This document shows, piece after piece, positions 15,819-28,500 of a stretch of 56,119 nt of DNA; position 1 is the first letter of the stretch, and the number at the start of each line of letters is the position of its first letter. A program made the translations under genes and the position numbers. Source of the DNA: Gardnerella vaginalis (GTDB taxonomy: Bacteria; Actinomycetota; Actinomycetes; Actinomycetales; Bifidobacteriaceae); contig CAMPUL010000007.1 in the NCBI GenBank assembly GCA_946997215.1, positions 1 through 56,119 on the forward strand, read 5' to 3'. The notes beneath the pieces are model-generated. The model saw nothing but the letters and a program-made list of their open reading frames with translations. It made no database searches and was not told where the DNA came from.

Positions 15819-17666
15819 ATGGTTACGAATATCAAAAAAATACTTGTGGCAAATCGCGGCGAAATCGCGCTTAGAGTGATTCGCACTGCTCAAGAAATGG
15901 GAATCCCGACTGTTGCTATTTATGCGGCATCCGACCGCCAAGCACAGTATGTTGAAATGGCAGACGAAGCGTACGCGCTTTCCGGAGACACGTACAGAGA
16001 CACTTATTTAAACGAAGACGCGATTATAGACATTTTGCATAAAAGCGGAGCGAATGCTGTACACCCTGGCTACGGATTTTTATCGGAAGTAGCGAGTTTT
16101 GCGCAAAAGGTGATTGATGCTGGCGCTGTGTGGATTGGTCCGAAGCCAGAAGCGCTTATTGATTTAGGGGATAAAATAACCGCTCGCCGCGTTGCAACTC
16201 GCGCTAAAGTGCCGCCCGTTCCAGGAATCTCGGAGCCTGTAAAAGACATTCGAGAATTGCTGACTTTTGCGCAAACACATGGCTACCCAGTTATGATGAA
16301 GCGCACGGATGGCGGCGGCGGCCGCGGAATAACCGTTGTGCACAACGATGACGAGCTTCGCGGATTCTACATGAATCACGACGCTTTGCAAGGCGGCGAC
16401 CTTGACGAGTACTTTATTGAGCGTTTTATAGACAAGGCTCGCCACGTGGAAACGCAGGTTGGCCGCGATTCGCATGGAAACTTCACCATATATTCCACGC
16501 GCGATTGCTCGGTGCAGCGCCGAAACCAAAAGTTGGTTGAGGAAGCACCAGCACCATTCCTTACCGATGATGAGAATGCTCAGCTTCACCGATATTCTCG
16601 TAACCTATTTGAAGCTGTTGACTACGTTGGTTTGGGCACGTGCGAATATATGGTGACTTCTCAACACAAAGTTTACTTCTTGGAAGTGAATCCACGATTG
16701 CAAGTGGAGCACACAGTTAGCGAGGAAGTTAGCGGACTAGATCTTGTGCGCGAACAGCTTACGATTGCCGACGGCGGCGAGCTTACGCAAAATCACCCTT
16801 CGCGCGGACACAGTTTTGAACTTAGAATCACTTCGGAAGACCCAGCAACGAATCTTACGCCTAGTGCAGGAACGCTAACAAAAATAGAGTGGCCATCTGG
16901 CCCTGGAATTCGCGTGGATTCTGGCGTAGAAGTTGGAGATAGTGTGTCTCCAAAATTCGACTCCATGATGGGCAAGCTTATTGTTACGGCGCAAAATCGC
17001 GATGCGGCAATTGCTCGCGTAAGACGTGCGCTTAAGGAGCTTTGCATTGAGGGCGTGCCTACTCCTGCTAAGCTTTTTGAGCAAATTTTTAACGACCCTG
17101 ATTTTACTGCTCAAGATCACGATTTTGATATTTCTACAAAATGGCTTGAACGCAAGTATTTGAACCGCACTGCGGCAGCGGCAAATGGCGGGCAGCCTGC
17201 TTCTTTGGATTCCAATAAGTCTGGTGAAGACGCTCAAAATAAGCCAACTAAAATGGAGTCTTTTGTAATAGAAGTAGACAATAAGCGCGTAAAACTTACG
17301 ATTCCGCAAGACATTGTAGACAATCTTACTGGTTCTGCACGAGTTAGAAGCACGGTTCGCGCATCGCAGCCGCTTAGAGGGCGAGGATTAAGGGGAGATA
17401 CTCACAAGTCGGAAACGCCGAAGGATGCTCCTGGCGTGATTTCGGCTCCAATGCAAGCTGTGATTACGCGCGTAAACGTTGCGGAAGGTCAGAGCGTAGC
17501 TAAAGGCGATTTACTTGCTGTTCTTGAATCCATGAAAATGGAAAACTACGTTTACGCACCTGCAGCTGGCGTAGTTACTGGCATTTTTGTAGGGCCTGGA
17601 GATGGTGTAGAAGCAGGCGAAAAGCTTGTAACAATTGACGTGACTAAAGGCGGTAGTGCAAAATGA
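15819..17666 (+). CDS. accC: Acyl-CoA carboxylase alpha chain: biotin carboxylase fused to biotin carrier
   Basis: 615 residues. It carboxylates its own biotin with ATP and bicarbonate, then delivers CO2 to the beta chain to make malonyl-CoA. The biotin carboxylase domain (about 1-450) has KKILVANRGEIALRVIRTA, the ATP-grasp glycine loop KRTDGGGGRGI, and FLEVNPRLQVEHTVSE. After a charged linker, the carrier domain (about 535-615) holds ESMKMEN with biotinyl Lys573. This alpha-chain layout is typical of actinobacteria. The stop codon overlaps the next gene's start (ATGA), indicating translational coupling and equal subunit supply. It is also called accA3-like or accBC. Confidence 0.95.
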   Translation: MVTNIKKILVANRGEIALRVIRTAQEMGIPTVAIYAASDRQAQYVEMADEAYALSGDTYRDTYLNEDAIIDILHKSGANAVHPGYGFLSEVASFAQKVIDAGAVWIGPKPEALIDLGDKITARRVATRAKVPPVPGISEPVKDIRELLTFAQTHGYPVMMKRTDGGGGRGITVVHNDDELRGFYMNHDALQGGDLDEYFIERFIDKARHVETQVGRDSHGNFTIYSTRDCSVQRRNQKLVEEAPAPFLTDDENAQLHRYSRNLFEAVDYVGLGTCEYMVTSQHKVYFLEVNPRLQVEHTVSEEVSGLDLVREQLTIADGGELTQNHPSRGHSFELRITSEDPATNLTPSAGTLTKIEWPSGPGIRVDSGVEVGDSVSPKFDSMMGKLIVTAQNRDAAIARVRRALKELCIEGVPTPAKLFEQIFNDPDFTAQDHDFDISTKWLERKYLNRTAAAANGGQPASLDSNKSGEDAQNKPTKMESFVIEVDNKRVKLTIPQDIVDNLTGSARVRSTVRASQPLRGRGLRGDTHKSETPKDAPGVISAPMQAVITRVNVAEGQSVAKGDLLAVLESMKMENYVYAPAAGVVTGIFVGPGDGVEAGEKLVTIDVTKGGSAK

Positions 17667-19315
17667 GTGCGCTTACTAAAGATGCTACACAAGTTGCAAA
17701 AGATGTTAATAAAGATGCTGCGCAAGTTAGTAAAGACGCACAAACTATGCAAAATGCGCAGCCTACGCAGCCTCAGCGTGGAAAAGCAGCTGTAGAACAC
17801 GCGGCTCGCCTTGCTAGAGACGCAGAGCAAAAGGCTTCAGAGCGCCAGCATGCAAAGGGAAAATCCACGGCAAGAGAGCGTTTGGATTTGCTTTTTGATA
17901 CGGGAACGTTTGAAGAAATCGGCCGCTTTAATGGCGGAGACATAAATAACGATGTTGCAGGATGCGCTGTAATCACGGGCTTTGGTGAAGTGTACGGCAA
18001 AAAAGTGGCAGTTTATGCTCAAGATTTTTCCGTTCGCGGCGGCACGCTTGGTCGCGCGGAAGGCCAGAAAATTTGCCATCTTCTAGACATGGCGTTGCAG
18101 CTTGCGGTTCCTGTTGTTGCGCTAATCGACTCGGGCGGCGCTCGCATTCAAGAAGGCGTTAACGCGCTTACGCAATATGGCAGAATCTTCAAAAAAACTT
18201 GTGAAGCAAGCGGTTTGATCCCGCAAATTTCCTTGATTTTAGGCCCTTGCGCTGGTGGCGCTGTGTATTGCCCTGCGCTTACGGATTTTATAATCATGAC
18301 TCGCGAACATTCCAACATGTTTGTAACTGGCCCAGATGTTGTTAAGGCAGCTACTGGCGAGTCGATTAGCATGGACGATTTAGGCGGTGGATATGTGCAT
18401 AACTCCACTTCGGGCGTTGCTCACTACTTGGGCGAAGACGAGGCGGATGCCATTGACTACGCGCGCACAATCCTTGCTTATTTGCCGCAAAATTGCAATC
18501 AAAATCCGCCAACATTCGCATACGCTGCAACGCGCGCAGACAGAGAAACCGCTAAGCAGCTTGCGACTATTGTTCCGAGCAATGATCGCCAGCCGTACGA
18601 CGTTTTAGACGTTATTCGCGCAATCGTAGATTATGGCGAATTTGTGCAAGTTCAAGAGCTTTACGCGGCGTCCGCAGTGGTTGGTTTTGCTTGCATAGAT
18701 GGTCATCCTGTTGGAATAGTGGCAAATCAGCCTAAAGTAAATGCTGGAATTTTAGACGTTAATTCTTCCGAAAAAGTAGCGCGATTTGTGCGATTGTGCG
18801 ACGCGTTTAATCTTCCTGTTGTAACTCTTGTAGACACTCCTGGATACAAGCCAGGATCGGACCAGGAGCACGCTGGAATTATTCGCAGAGGAGCAAAAGT
18901 GATTTACGCATACGCAAACGCGCAAGTTCCTCTCGTCACTGTGATTTTGCGCAAGGCTTTTGGTGGAGCATACATTGTAATGGGATCAAAGTCGATGGGA
19001 GCAGACTTTAACTACGCTTGGCCTACAAGTCAAATAGCGGTTTTGGGCGCTCAAGGAGCTGTGAACATTATTCATCGCAAGGATTTGCAAAAAGCAAAAG
19101 AGCGCGGTCAAGATGTTGATGCTTTAAGAAAAAAGCTTGTTGAAGATTACGAAAACACCACTGTAAACGCAAATCTTTCGCTGGAAACTGGTCAGATTGA
19201 CGCAATGATAGATCCGGAGCAAACAAGAGATGTTATTGCTAATTCTTTGAAGATTTTAAGAAGTAAAAAACGCGTTTCTAGAACGGGGAAGCATCATGGA
19301 AACCAGCCAATGTGA
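17663..19315 (+). CDS. accD: Acyl-CoA carboxylase beta chain (carboxyltransferase)
   Basis: 550 residues. It moves the carboxyl from biotin to acetyl-CoA (or propionyl-CoA). The first 60 residues are charged and Ala/Gln-rich. The two crotonase-like domains follow, with GKSTARERLDLLFDTGTFEE, ALIDSGGARIQEGV, GPCAGGAVYCPAL (first oxyanion hole), LVDTPGYKPGSDQEHAGIIRRGAK and AFGGAYIVMGSK (second oxyanion hole). It resembles AccD5/PccB-type beta chains. With only one alpha-beta pair next to fas, the main substrate is probably acetyl-CoA, feeding malonyl-CoA to FAS I. It overlaps accC by four bases. Confidence 0.95.
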   Translation: MSALTKDATQVAKDVNKDAAQVSKDAQTMQNAQPTQPQRGKAAVEHAARLARDAEQKASERQHAKGKSTARERLDLLFDTGTFEEIGRFNGGDINNDVAGCAVITGFGEVYGKKVAVYAQDFSVRGGTLGRAEGQKICHLLDMALQLAVPVVALIDSGGARIQEGVNALTQYGRIFKKTCEASGLIPQISLILGPCAGGAVYCPALTDFIIMTREHSNMFVTGPDVVKAATGESISMDDLGGGYVHNSTSGVAHYLGEDEADAIDYARTILAYLPQNCNQNPPTFAYAATRADRETAKQLATIVPSNDRQPYDVLDVIRAIVDYGEFVQVQELYAASAVVGFACIDGHPVGIVANQPKVNAGILDVNSSEKVARFVRLCDAFNLPVVTLVDTPGYKPGSDQEHAGIIRRGAKVIYAYANAQVPLVTVILRKAFGGAYIVMGSKSMGADFNYAWPTSQIAVLGAQGAVNIIHRKDLQKAKERGQDVDALRKKLVEDYENTTVNANLSLETGQIDAMIDPEQTRDVIANSLKILRSKKRVSRTGKHHGNQPM

Positions 19316-19397
19316 TTTAAGAATGATTTGAGGGCGATTTTAGATGATTTGAGACGCGCGGATTAATCGCAAGCAGCCGCTGGGCGCGACTAACAAC

Positions 19398-19452
19398 AAG
19401 TCACAAATAATCCAAAAACATAAACAATACAAAAGTCACAAATAATCCAAAA
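19398..19452 (+). repeat. Two direct 20-bp repeats in the fas upstream region
   Basis: AAGTCACAAATAATCCAAAA occurs exactly at 19398-19417 and 19433-19452, a spacing of 35 bases, ending 48 bases before the fas start. The position suits a regulator site or a chance duplication. No inverted symmetry is evident. Confidence 0.6.
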
Positions 19453-19500
19453 CACAAATCTTAAAAATAAAACGTAAACCCACAAACAAAGGAAAATAAA

Positions 19501-22500
19501 ATGACAAAATACTTATTTGATGAGCTTGCACAAAATCCACATATTTTAGCTTTTGCAGGGCAATCCACGCCATGGGTTCAAGCGTTAAAAGAAGCGCAAA
19601 AAGACGAAGATTTAAGCGCGCAACTACGCGATTACAATAACAGCGCAAAAAATCTTCTAAACAACATATATGCGCAACTTTTAGCAAACGCAGGAAAAGA
19701 CATAAACGTATTCGACGCTTTAGAATCCACAAATGAGCGCACGCAAGACGCGCAAATAAGCGTTCCAGGAATCGCATTGGCTCAGCTTGCAGCTGTTAGT
19801 GATTTTACAAATCTTGGGTACAATTTTGAAGTTTGCAAGCCAATCGCAAGTCTTGGTCATTCTCAAGGCGTGATTGCTGCAAAAATGGTAGAAGCGCGAT
19901 TAGAGGCTGGTTCTTGGCGTGCAGCGCAAGGCAAAATCGCGGAACTTTTGGCGATTGCATACATAATTGGAGCGGCTGCAGATCGCGAAGCGCGGCTTTT
20001 GGAAATAAGCGGAAACGGCTCTGCAACTCCAATGCTTTCGTTAAAAGGTGTAACTCAAAAACAGGCAGAAGTTTTGATTTCGCGCGTGGATCGTAAGCGT
20101 GCTGAAGTTTCGATAGCAGTTAAAAATTCGCGAAATCACATGGTGTTATCTGGCTATCCGCAAGACATGGAGGCCGTTTTAAGCGAAGCGCAAAAAGAAG
20201 CGGCTCATTCTAAAAAATTACGAGATATGAAGCAGCGCGGAGGGTCGGTTTTTGCGCCAATCGCAGAGTATTTAGACGTTACAGTGCCATTCCATTCGCC
20301 AATGATGAGCAAAGCTGTAGATAACGCTGAAAAATGGGCAAAAGAAGCTGGATTAAATGCCGATCTTACTAGAAGTCTTGCAAATCAAGTTTTAGTAGAG
20401 CAAGTGGATTGGGCAAGTCAAATCAAAAAAACTTTGGCAAATTTGGGCGAATCTGCTAAAGATTTGTGGGTAATCGACATGGGTCCTGGAGAAGTGCTTG
20501 GAAAGCTTACAAGTGTGCTGGTTCAGGGAAGTGGCGCTGGAATCGTAGAAGCTGGAACAATGGCGTCTCGCGCTAATGCGTCTACACTGGAGGCTTCTTC
20601 CGCAAATTCTTTGCGAACGGGATGCTGGGCGAATTTTGCACCACGCGTAGTAGAAACGCCATTAGGGCGCAAAGTAGTTACAAAGTTTAGCAAGCTAACA
20701 GGCAAAGCTCCTGTTCTTCTTGCAGGCATGACTCCAACAACCGTAGACCCGCAAATCGTTGCAGCTGCTGCAAACGCGGGGTACTGGGCAGAGCTTGCAG
20801 GCGGTGGCCAAGTAACAGAAGAAGTGTTTAACAAGCACGTGGAAATGCTCCAAAATCAGCTAAAAGAGGGAGCAACTGTAGAATTCAACGCCATGTTTAT
20901 GGACCGCTATTTGTGGAATTTGCAATTTGGAGCCAAGCGCATAGTTCCAAAAAAGCGCGCTTCGGGAGCGCCAATCGACGGCGTTGTAATATCTGCAGGA
21001 ATCCCAGAGTTAGACGAAGCGAAGGAACTTGTTAAAACTCTTCAAGAAGACGGATTCCCGTATGTTGCTTTTAAGCCAGGAACGGTAGAGCAGATTCGTC
21101 AAGTTATTCGCATTGCAAAAGCTGTTAAGCCAGCAACGATTATTGCGCAAGTAGAAGGCGGATCTGCAGGCGGACACCACTCTTGGGAGTCGCTAGATGA
21201 TTTGCTTATTAGCACTTATGCTCAAGTGCGCGAATGCAATAATTTGGTGCTTGTAGCAGGTGGCGGAATTGGCACTCCTTCGCGCGCTGCCGACTACATT
21301 AGTGGCGAATGGTCCAATAAGTACGATTTGCCAAATATGCCTGTGGATGCCGTAATGATTGGCACTGCCGCAATGACAGCAAAGGAAGCGCACACAAGTC
21401 CGCAAGTTAAGCGCATGTTGGTGGAGACGCCTGGAATCACAGAAGCAAATGATGCATGCGTGGAAGGTCTTGGCGCAAGTGACGATCCGTTTGCTCCGAT
21501 TGGCGAGCGCTGGGTGCCGTCTGGAAAGGTTGTTGGCGGAGTAACAAGCGGATTAAGCCATTTGCACGCAGATATTTACGAGATTGAAAATGCGTCTGCG
21601 CGTTGTGGTCGTCTTCTTGTTCACATGATGAAGCATCCAGAAGAGCTTGAATTACGCAAAGATGAGGTTATTGCCGCTCTTAACACAACAGCAAAGCCGT
21701 ATTTTGGCAATGTTGAAAGCATGACATACCAGCAATTTGCACAACGATTCCTCGACTTGTGCTACCCGTGGGCGGATTCCACATACGCGGATCGCTACGC
21801 TCATTTGCTTAAGCGAGTCGAAGCGCGTTTTGCGTTGCAAGATTCTGGCGAATTTGAGTCAAGCTTGCCTTCTGCTAAAAGCATTTTTGAAAATCCTCAA
21901 GAAGCTTTGAATAATCTTATTGAAAAGTTCCCAGATGCAGCGCAAACAAACGTTATTCCAATGGATGCTGCATGGTTCCCAACTTTGGTGCGCGAATACC
22001 CTAAGCCAATGCCGTTTGTGCCAGTAATCGACAACGATTTGCTTCGCTGGTGGGGTCAGGATCAGCTTTGGCAGTCGGAAGATTCGCGCTACTCTGCAGA
22101 TGCTGTGCGCGTAATTCCAGGGCCGATTTCTGTTGCTGGAATAACAACAATGGACGAGCCGATTGCGAATATTTTGGGAAGATTTGAAGATGCGGTTATA
22201 AAGCGTTCTATGGCTGCTGGCGATTCTAGAGTTTCTCTTGCGCAAAGTGCATTTAGCCAAATCGCGTGTGCAAAAAACGTTGAAGAATACGTGCGCGCAT
22301 GCCCGAATATCTCTTGGATTGGTCACCTAACTTCTAATCCTGCTTACAAAACGCAAAATGATAGTGAAAACTACGTTATAAGCGTTGTTAGTGAAGAAGA
22401 TAGCGTAATTAAGCTCGATTTAGACGTTAAATTAGACACATTCTGGGATGATTTGTGCGCTAACGATTCAAGCAAGAATGAGAACAGCAATAAGAATCAC

Positions 22501-25500
22501 GCTGTGCGAAACATTGTGATTCCGCTTATTGTAGACGCAAATCGCGCAGGAGGCGTGCCAGTAGTAGATAGAGAGCGCTTGCCAAAGCACGTTTATAAGA
22601 TGCTTGCAGCTACAGCAGGCATTGGAAACGTTGCGATTACGGGAGATGCTTTAAGCGAAATGCCTAAAGTTGATGAAAGCGAGCAAAGCGAAGAATCGCC
22701 ATTTGGCGTAGTAAAGTCATCGTACACGCTTTCTAGAAATCTTGGAATCGATCACGAATCTGCTACAGCTGGGCGACTTTCTGGCGGTCTTCAAGCGTCT
22801 AAAATCGTGCCAGACGCGCTAGTTGGTCCTGCTTGGCCAACAATTTATTCTGCTTTGGGATCTGTAATGGTAAACGGATATCCAGTAATCGAAGGATTGC
22901 TTAACGCGGTTCATTTAGATCACTTAATAGAGTTAGACGTTTCAAATAGCGATTTGAACAAGCACGTGGGCGAGCGCGTAAACCTTGTTGGTTGGGCGCA
23001 AAGCGCGCAAGAGTCTGCTTCTGGACGCGTTGTTACGATTAACGTTGTTCATTTTGCGCAAGACGGAACGCGTTTAGCTCACGAAACAGAGCGATTTGCG
23101 ATTCGCGGACGCAGCTACAGTTCAGCGCTGCCAAAGCCTGCTGCACAATACGGAGCTGCCGCGGATTTGCACGGATATGATGTGGATGCAACTCCTAGAA
23201 GAATGCTTAGAAGAGTTGTTTTGAGCGCGCCTAAAGACATGACGGCATTTGCGCGCACTTCTGGCGATTTTAACCCAATTCACACTTCTTACAGAGGCGC
23301 TGCAATATCTGGGCTTAAAGCTCCGCTTGTACACGGAATGTGGCTTTCGGCGGCAGCTCAGCACGTTGCGCAAGCTGTTGACGAAAAAGGCGCGCGCTAC
23401 GAGTTGATTGGCTGGACGTACAACATGTACGGCATGGTGCAGCTTAACGACAAAGTTGAGATAACTGTTGAGCGCGTAGGAAAAGTTCGACGCGCAGGGC
23501 TTGCGCTAGAAGTAACATGCCGCGTAAATGGGCAAATTGTTTCTAAGGCCAGCGCTCTTACAAGCTCGCCGCGCGCCGCCTTTGTGTACCCAGGCCAGGG
23601 TATTCAAAAGCAAGGTATGTCGTTAGATGAGCGCGCAAAATCGCCAGCTGTGCGCGAAACTTGGCAGCGCGCCGATAAGCTTACTCGCGAAAAGCTCGGA
23701 TTCTCAATTCTTGCTGTTGTTCGAGATAATCCTAAGGAACTAACAGCAAATGGCGTAACGTATCGTCACCCAGAAGGCTTGCTTAACTTAACGCAATTTA
23801 CGCAAGTTGCGCTCGCTACTGTTGCTTTTGCACAAACTGCTCGCTTGCGCGAAGCTGGATGCGATATTTGGCCTGCCTACTTTGCTGGCCATTCGCTTGG
23901 TGAATACAATGCGCTAAGCTCTTTCGCTCAAATTATTCCGCTAGAAACCGTGTTGGAACTCGTGTTCCACCGCGGATCTACAATGCATCATTTGATTGAG
24001 CGAGATGCGCAAGGCCGATCCAACTATAGAATGGGAGCTTTGCGTCCAAACCAGTTTGGCGTAGGAGACGATGGCGTAAACGCGTACGTTGAAGGAATCT
24101 CTAAGCAAACTGGCGAATTCTTGCAAATCGTAAACTACAATTTGGCAGGTCAGCAGTATGCGATTGCTGGAACAATAAAAGGTCTTAAAGTTTTGGCCGA
24201 AGATTCCGCTAAGCGCGCTAAAGAGTATGGTGGAAAGCCGCCGTTTATTTTGGTTCCAGGAATTGACGTGCCATTCCATTCCAAGCTGCTTAGAAAAGGT
24301 GTGCCAGAGTTCCGCGATAAGCTGGATTCGCTTCTTCCAAAGCATATTGATTACTCTGTGCTTGTTGGACGCTACATTCCAAACTTGGTTGCATGCCCGT
24401 TTGAGCTTACGCGCGAATTTGCGCAAAAGATTCTAGACGTTGTGCCTTCAGAGCGTATTGAAGCGGCTTTACAAGATGATGCAACTTGGGATTCTTATGC
24501 TGCAGATGAGCAAAAGCTTGGCAGATTGCTTCTTACGGAGCTTCTTTCTTGGCAGTTTGCTTCCCCTGTTCGCTGGATTGAAACGCAAGCGCTTATGTTC
24601 TCTAGCACTTCTTGCGGCGGATTAGGCGTAGAAGAATACGTTGAAGTTGGTTTAGCGAATGCTCCAACTTTGGCAAATCTTGGTGCAAAAACGCTTGCAT
24701 TGCCAGAGTTTAGTAGTCAGCGTGTTGCTGTTTATAACGTTGGACGAGACGAGAGTCGTGTTTATAAAACAGACACAGATTCGCTTGTGCCAGAAGTTTT
24801 TGAAGACGATGAAAGCGCGGTTAATGACGCGTCGGTTGCTGGCGATTCTTCCCAGGAGGCCGCACAAAAGTCGCAAGCAACCGCAACGGCAAGTGCTGCG
24901 TCTGCTCAAATAAATGCAAATAATAATGCAAATAATTCTGTGCAAAATGTGCAAAATGTGCAAAATGCATCAAATGCAGTGCCAAATGTGCCATCTGATT
25001 CTGTTGCAGATATTGCATTTAAGGCGTCGGATGCTATTGAAATGCTGATTGCATACAGTGCTAAGATTCGCGCTGACCAAATTGGCGCTGCCGACACAAC
25101 GGATACGCTAACAAACGGCGTATCTTCTAGGCGAAACCAGCTTTTAATGGACATAAGCTCCGAGCTTGGCGTGCCTAGCGTGGACGGCGCTGCAGAAGCT
25201 CCGATGAGCGCTCTTAGCAAGCTAGTAAACTCCGCTGCTCCTCGCTACAAGGCTTTTGGTGCCGTTCTTGGCGACATTGTAAGGCAAAGTTTAAGGTCGC
25301 TTTTTGGCGCAGCTGGTGTAAAGCCTGCTCAAGTAGATAAGCGCATTACGGAAGTCTATAAGCTTGGCGAAGGCTGGCGCGCGCACGTTTTGGCGGCTCT
25401 TGTTTTGCAAACGCGATCTGGCGCAAGCGTTCGCGGAGGCGATTTGGCTCAGCTTTCTACAGAGCCAGCAAAGAACGCTTCTGCAGCTCAAGCGTTGATT

Positions 25501-28500
25501 GATTCTGCGATTAATCAAGTTGCTAAACAGCACGGAATTACTCTTGCTCAGCCAGGTTCTGCAGGCTCTGGCGCTGCAGGCGGCGCAGTTGTTGATTCTG
25601 CAGCGCTTGACGCTTTTGCGCAACAGGTTGTTGGCGCGGATGGCGTTTTGGCTGCTACTGCTAAGTTTGTGCTAGCAAAGCTTGGTGTTGAAGAGCCTAA
25701 AGTGCAAGATGAAGCGGATGAAAATGCGGCTGTTGTTGCAGCTGTAGAAGCTGAGCTTGGAGCGGATTGGCCAAAGCAAGTGGAGCCTCGATTCGATGAG
25801 CGCAAGGCGATTCTTTTCGACGATCGCTGGGCTAGCGCTCGCGAAGATTTGGCGCGTATCTACTACAATTCTGAGTATAATTCTTGCGCAAATAATTCCG
25901 AAGATCTTAAGCAAGTTAGCGAAATTTTGAACCGCTACGGTAGCTTTGTTGGTTTAGGGCGCGCAATTTCTAGCGAAGCTGAGTGGTTTGCTAAAAAGTG
26001 CAAGGATAATAAGAGCAACGATAATAAGTTCAGCGTATTGTCTTCTATTTTTGAGCAAGTTGCAAAAGATGCGCTAAAGTCTACTGGCGATTTGCCAAAG
26101 TCGCGTAATCATGAGCATTATGGAGACGATTCGCAAATCTTCTCCAATTGCTTTGAAGGAGATGTTGCTGTTGTAACAGGCGTTGCGCCAAATTCGATTG
26201 CAGCACGAGTTGTGACTGGTCTTCTAGAAGGTGGAGCTACGGTTATTGCCACTTCTCACAGCTTTAAGCCGAGTGTAAAAAAGTGGGCTAAAGAAGCTTA
26301 CAGACTTCACGCAACAGCTTCAGCTAAATTGTGGCTTGTTCCAGCAAACTTGTCTAGTTACCGAGATGTTGATGCTCTTGTAAAGTGGGTTGGCACAGTT
26401 TCTAAGAAGGTTAGCGGAGCAACAACCACCATTTTGAAGCCTGCTTACAGCCCAACTCTGTTCTTCCCATTTGCAGCTCCGCCAGTTAGTGGAACTTTGG
26501 CGGATTCTGGTGCGCTTTTTGAATCGCAATCCAGGCTTATGCTTTGGGGTGTTGAGCGCGCAATCGCAGGATTTGCGCAAATCGGAGCAGACACAGATGT
26601 AAAGCATTGTATGCACGTTGTGTTGCCAGGATCGCCTAATCGCGGTATTTTTGGCGGCGACGGAGCTTATGGCGAAGTCAAGAGCGCATTCGACGCCATT
26701 GTGAACCGCGCGCATGCAGAAAAAGTGTGGTCGAATCGCGTAACTTTTGCTCATCCAAAGATTGGCTGGGTGCGCGGAACTGGCTTAATGGGAGGCAATG
26801 ATCCTCTTGTGGAAGCTGTTGAAAGTCGTGGATTAAAAACCTTTACAACAAGCCAGATGGCGAATCTTTTGCTTGATTTGTGCACTAAAGATGCGCGTAA
26901 TCTTGCTGCAAAAGCGCCTCTAGATGTTGATTTAACAGGTGGATTAGGCTCGGAGCCGCTTGACTTGAACGAGCTTAAAGCTCAAGCTTTGCAAGAGAAT
27001 AGTCGCAAGCAGGCTAATCAGGATGCTTCAAACAATGATGAAGTCAAGTCTGAAGTCAAGTCTCTAAATAAGGCGCTTCCATCTCCAAATATTCCAACTC
27101 AAGCAAGAGTTAATTTGGAAGATTGGAAGAACGTAACAGCAAAGCCTAAAGACCAAATCGTTATAGTTTCTGTTGGCGAGATTGGTCCGTGGGGCTCTGG
27201 CCGTACGCGCTTTAGTGCCGAGCAGTCAATCCAAGATAACGGAACGGTTTCGCTTTGTGCAGGAGCTGTTTTGGAATTGGCTTGGAGCATGGGATTGCTC
27301 ACTTGGCAAGACTCGCCAAAGCCAGGATGGTACGATGCCGAAGGCACGCTTGTGCCAGAAGAAGACATTGCAGAAAAGTATCGCGACGAAGTAGTGGCTC
27401 GCTCGGGAATTAGGCCGTTTGAAACTGGCATGGGCGGCGACTACAAAGACGGAGCAAACGAAGAAGAAGCCGAAATCTTCCTGGATCACGATGTATCTTT
27501 CAACGTTGCTACAGAGCAAATTGCGCACGAATACGTGGCGCTAGACGAAGAGCACACCGAGATTTCTAGCGACCAAGAGTCGGGAGAGTGGATTGTTACG
27601 CGTAAAGCTGGATCCATGATTCGCGTGCCAAGACGAGCAGCCATGACTCGCACTGTTGGTGGGCAATTGCCTAAGGGCTTCGACCCATTAAAGTGGGGTA
27701 TTCCAGCTTCGATGGTTGGAAGCGTGGACCCGATTGCGCTTTGGAACATAGTCGCTACTGTTGACGCGTACATTTGCGCAGGATTTACGCCTTCGGAAAT
27801 CTTGCAAGCTGTGCATCCTTCCCTTGTGGCATCAACACAAGGTACTGGATTTGGCGGAATGACGTCTATGCGAAAGCTGTATTTGGATCGATTCCTAAAT
27901 CACGAGATTCCTACAGACGTATTGCAAGAAGCGCTTCCAAATGTTGTTGCAGCGCACGTAATGCAAACGTATATTGGCGGATATGGAAACATGATTCAGC
28001 CAGTTTCGGCATGTGCAACTGCTGCAGTTTCGCTAGAAGAAGGCGTTGATAAGATTGCGCTCGGCAAAGCCGACTTTGTTGTAACGGGTGCGATTGACGA
28101 TATTGGCGTGGAATCCGTGGTTGGTTTTGGCAATATGAACGCCACTGCAAACAGCAAGGAAATGTACGAAAAAGGCATAAATCCGCGATTCTTCTCGCGT
28201 GCGAATGATCGCAGGCGCGGAGGATTCTTGGAAGCGCAAGGCGGCGGCACGATTCTTATTACGCGAGGAGATATTGCGCTTAAGCTTGGCTTGCCTGTTG
28301 CTGGCGTAGTTGGATTTATTCACTCATACGCGGATGGTATTCACACTTCGATTCCAGCTCCAGGATTGGGCGCGCTCGCTGCAGGATTGGGCGGCCGCGA
28401 TTCCAAGCTTGTGCGCGATTTGGCGGCGCTTGGCGTTACTCCAGACGATATTGCTGTTGTTTCTAAGCACGATACGTCTACAAACGCAAACGATCCTAAC

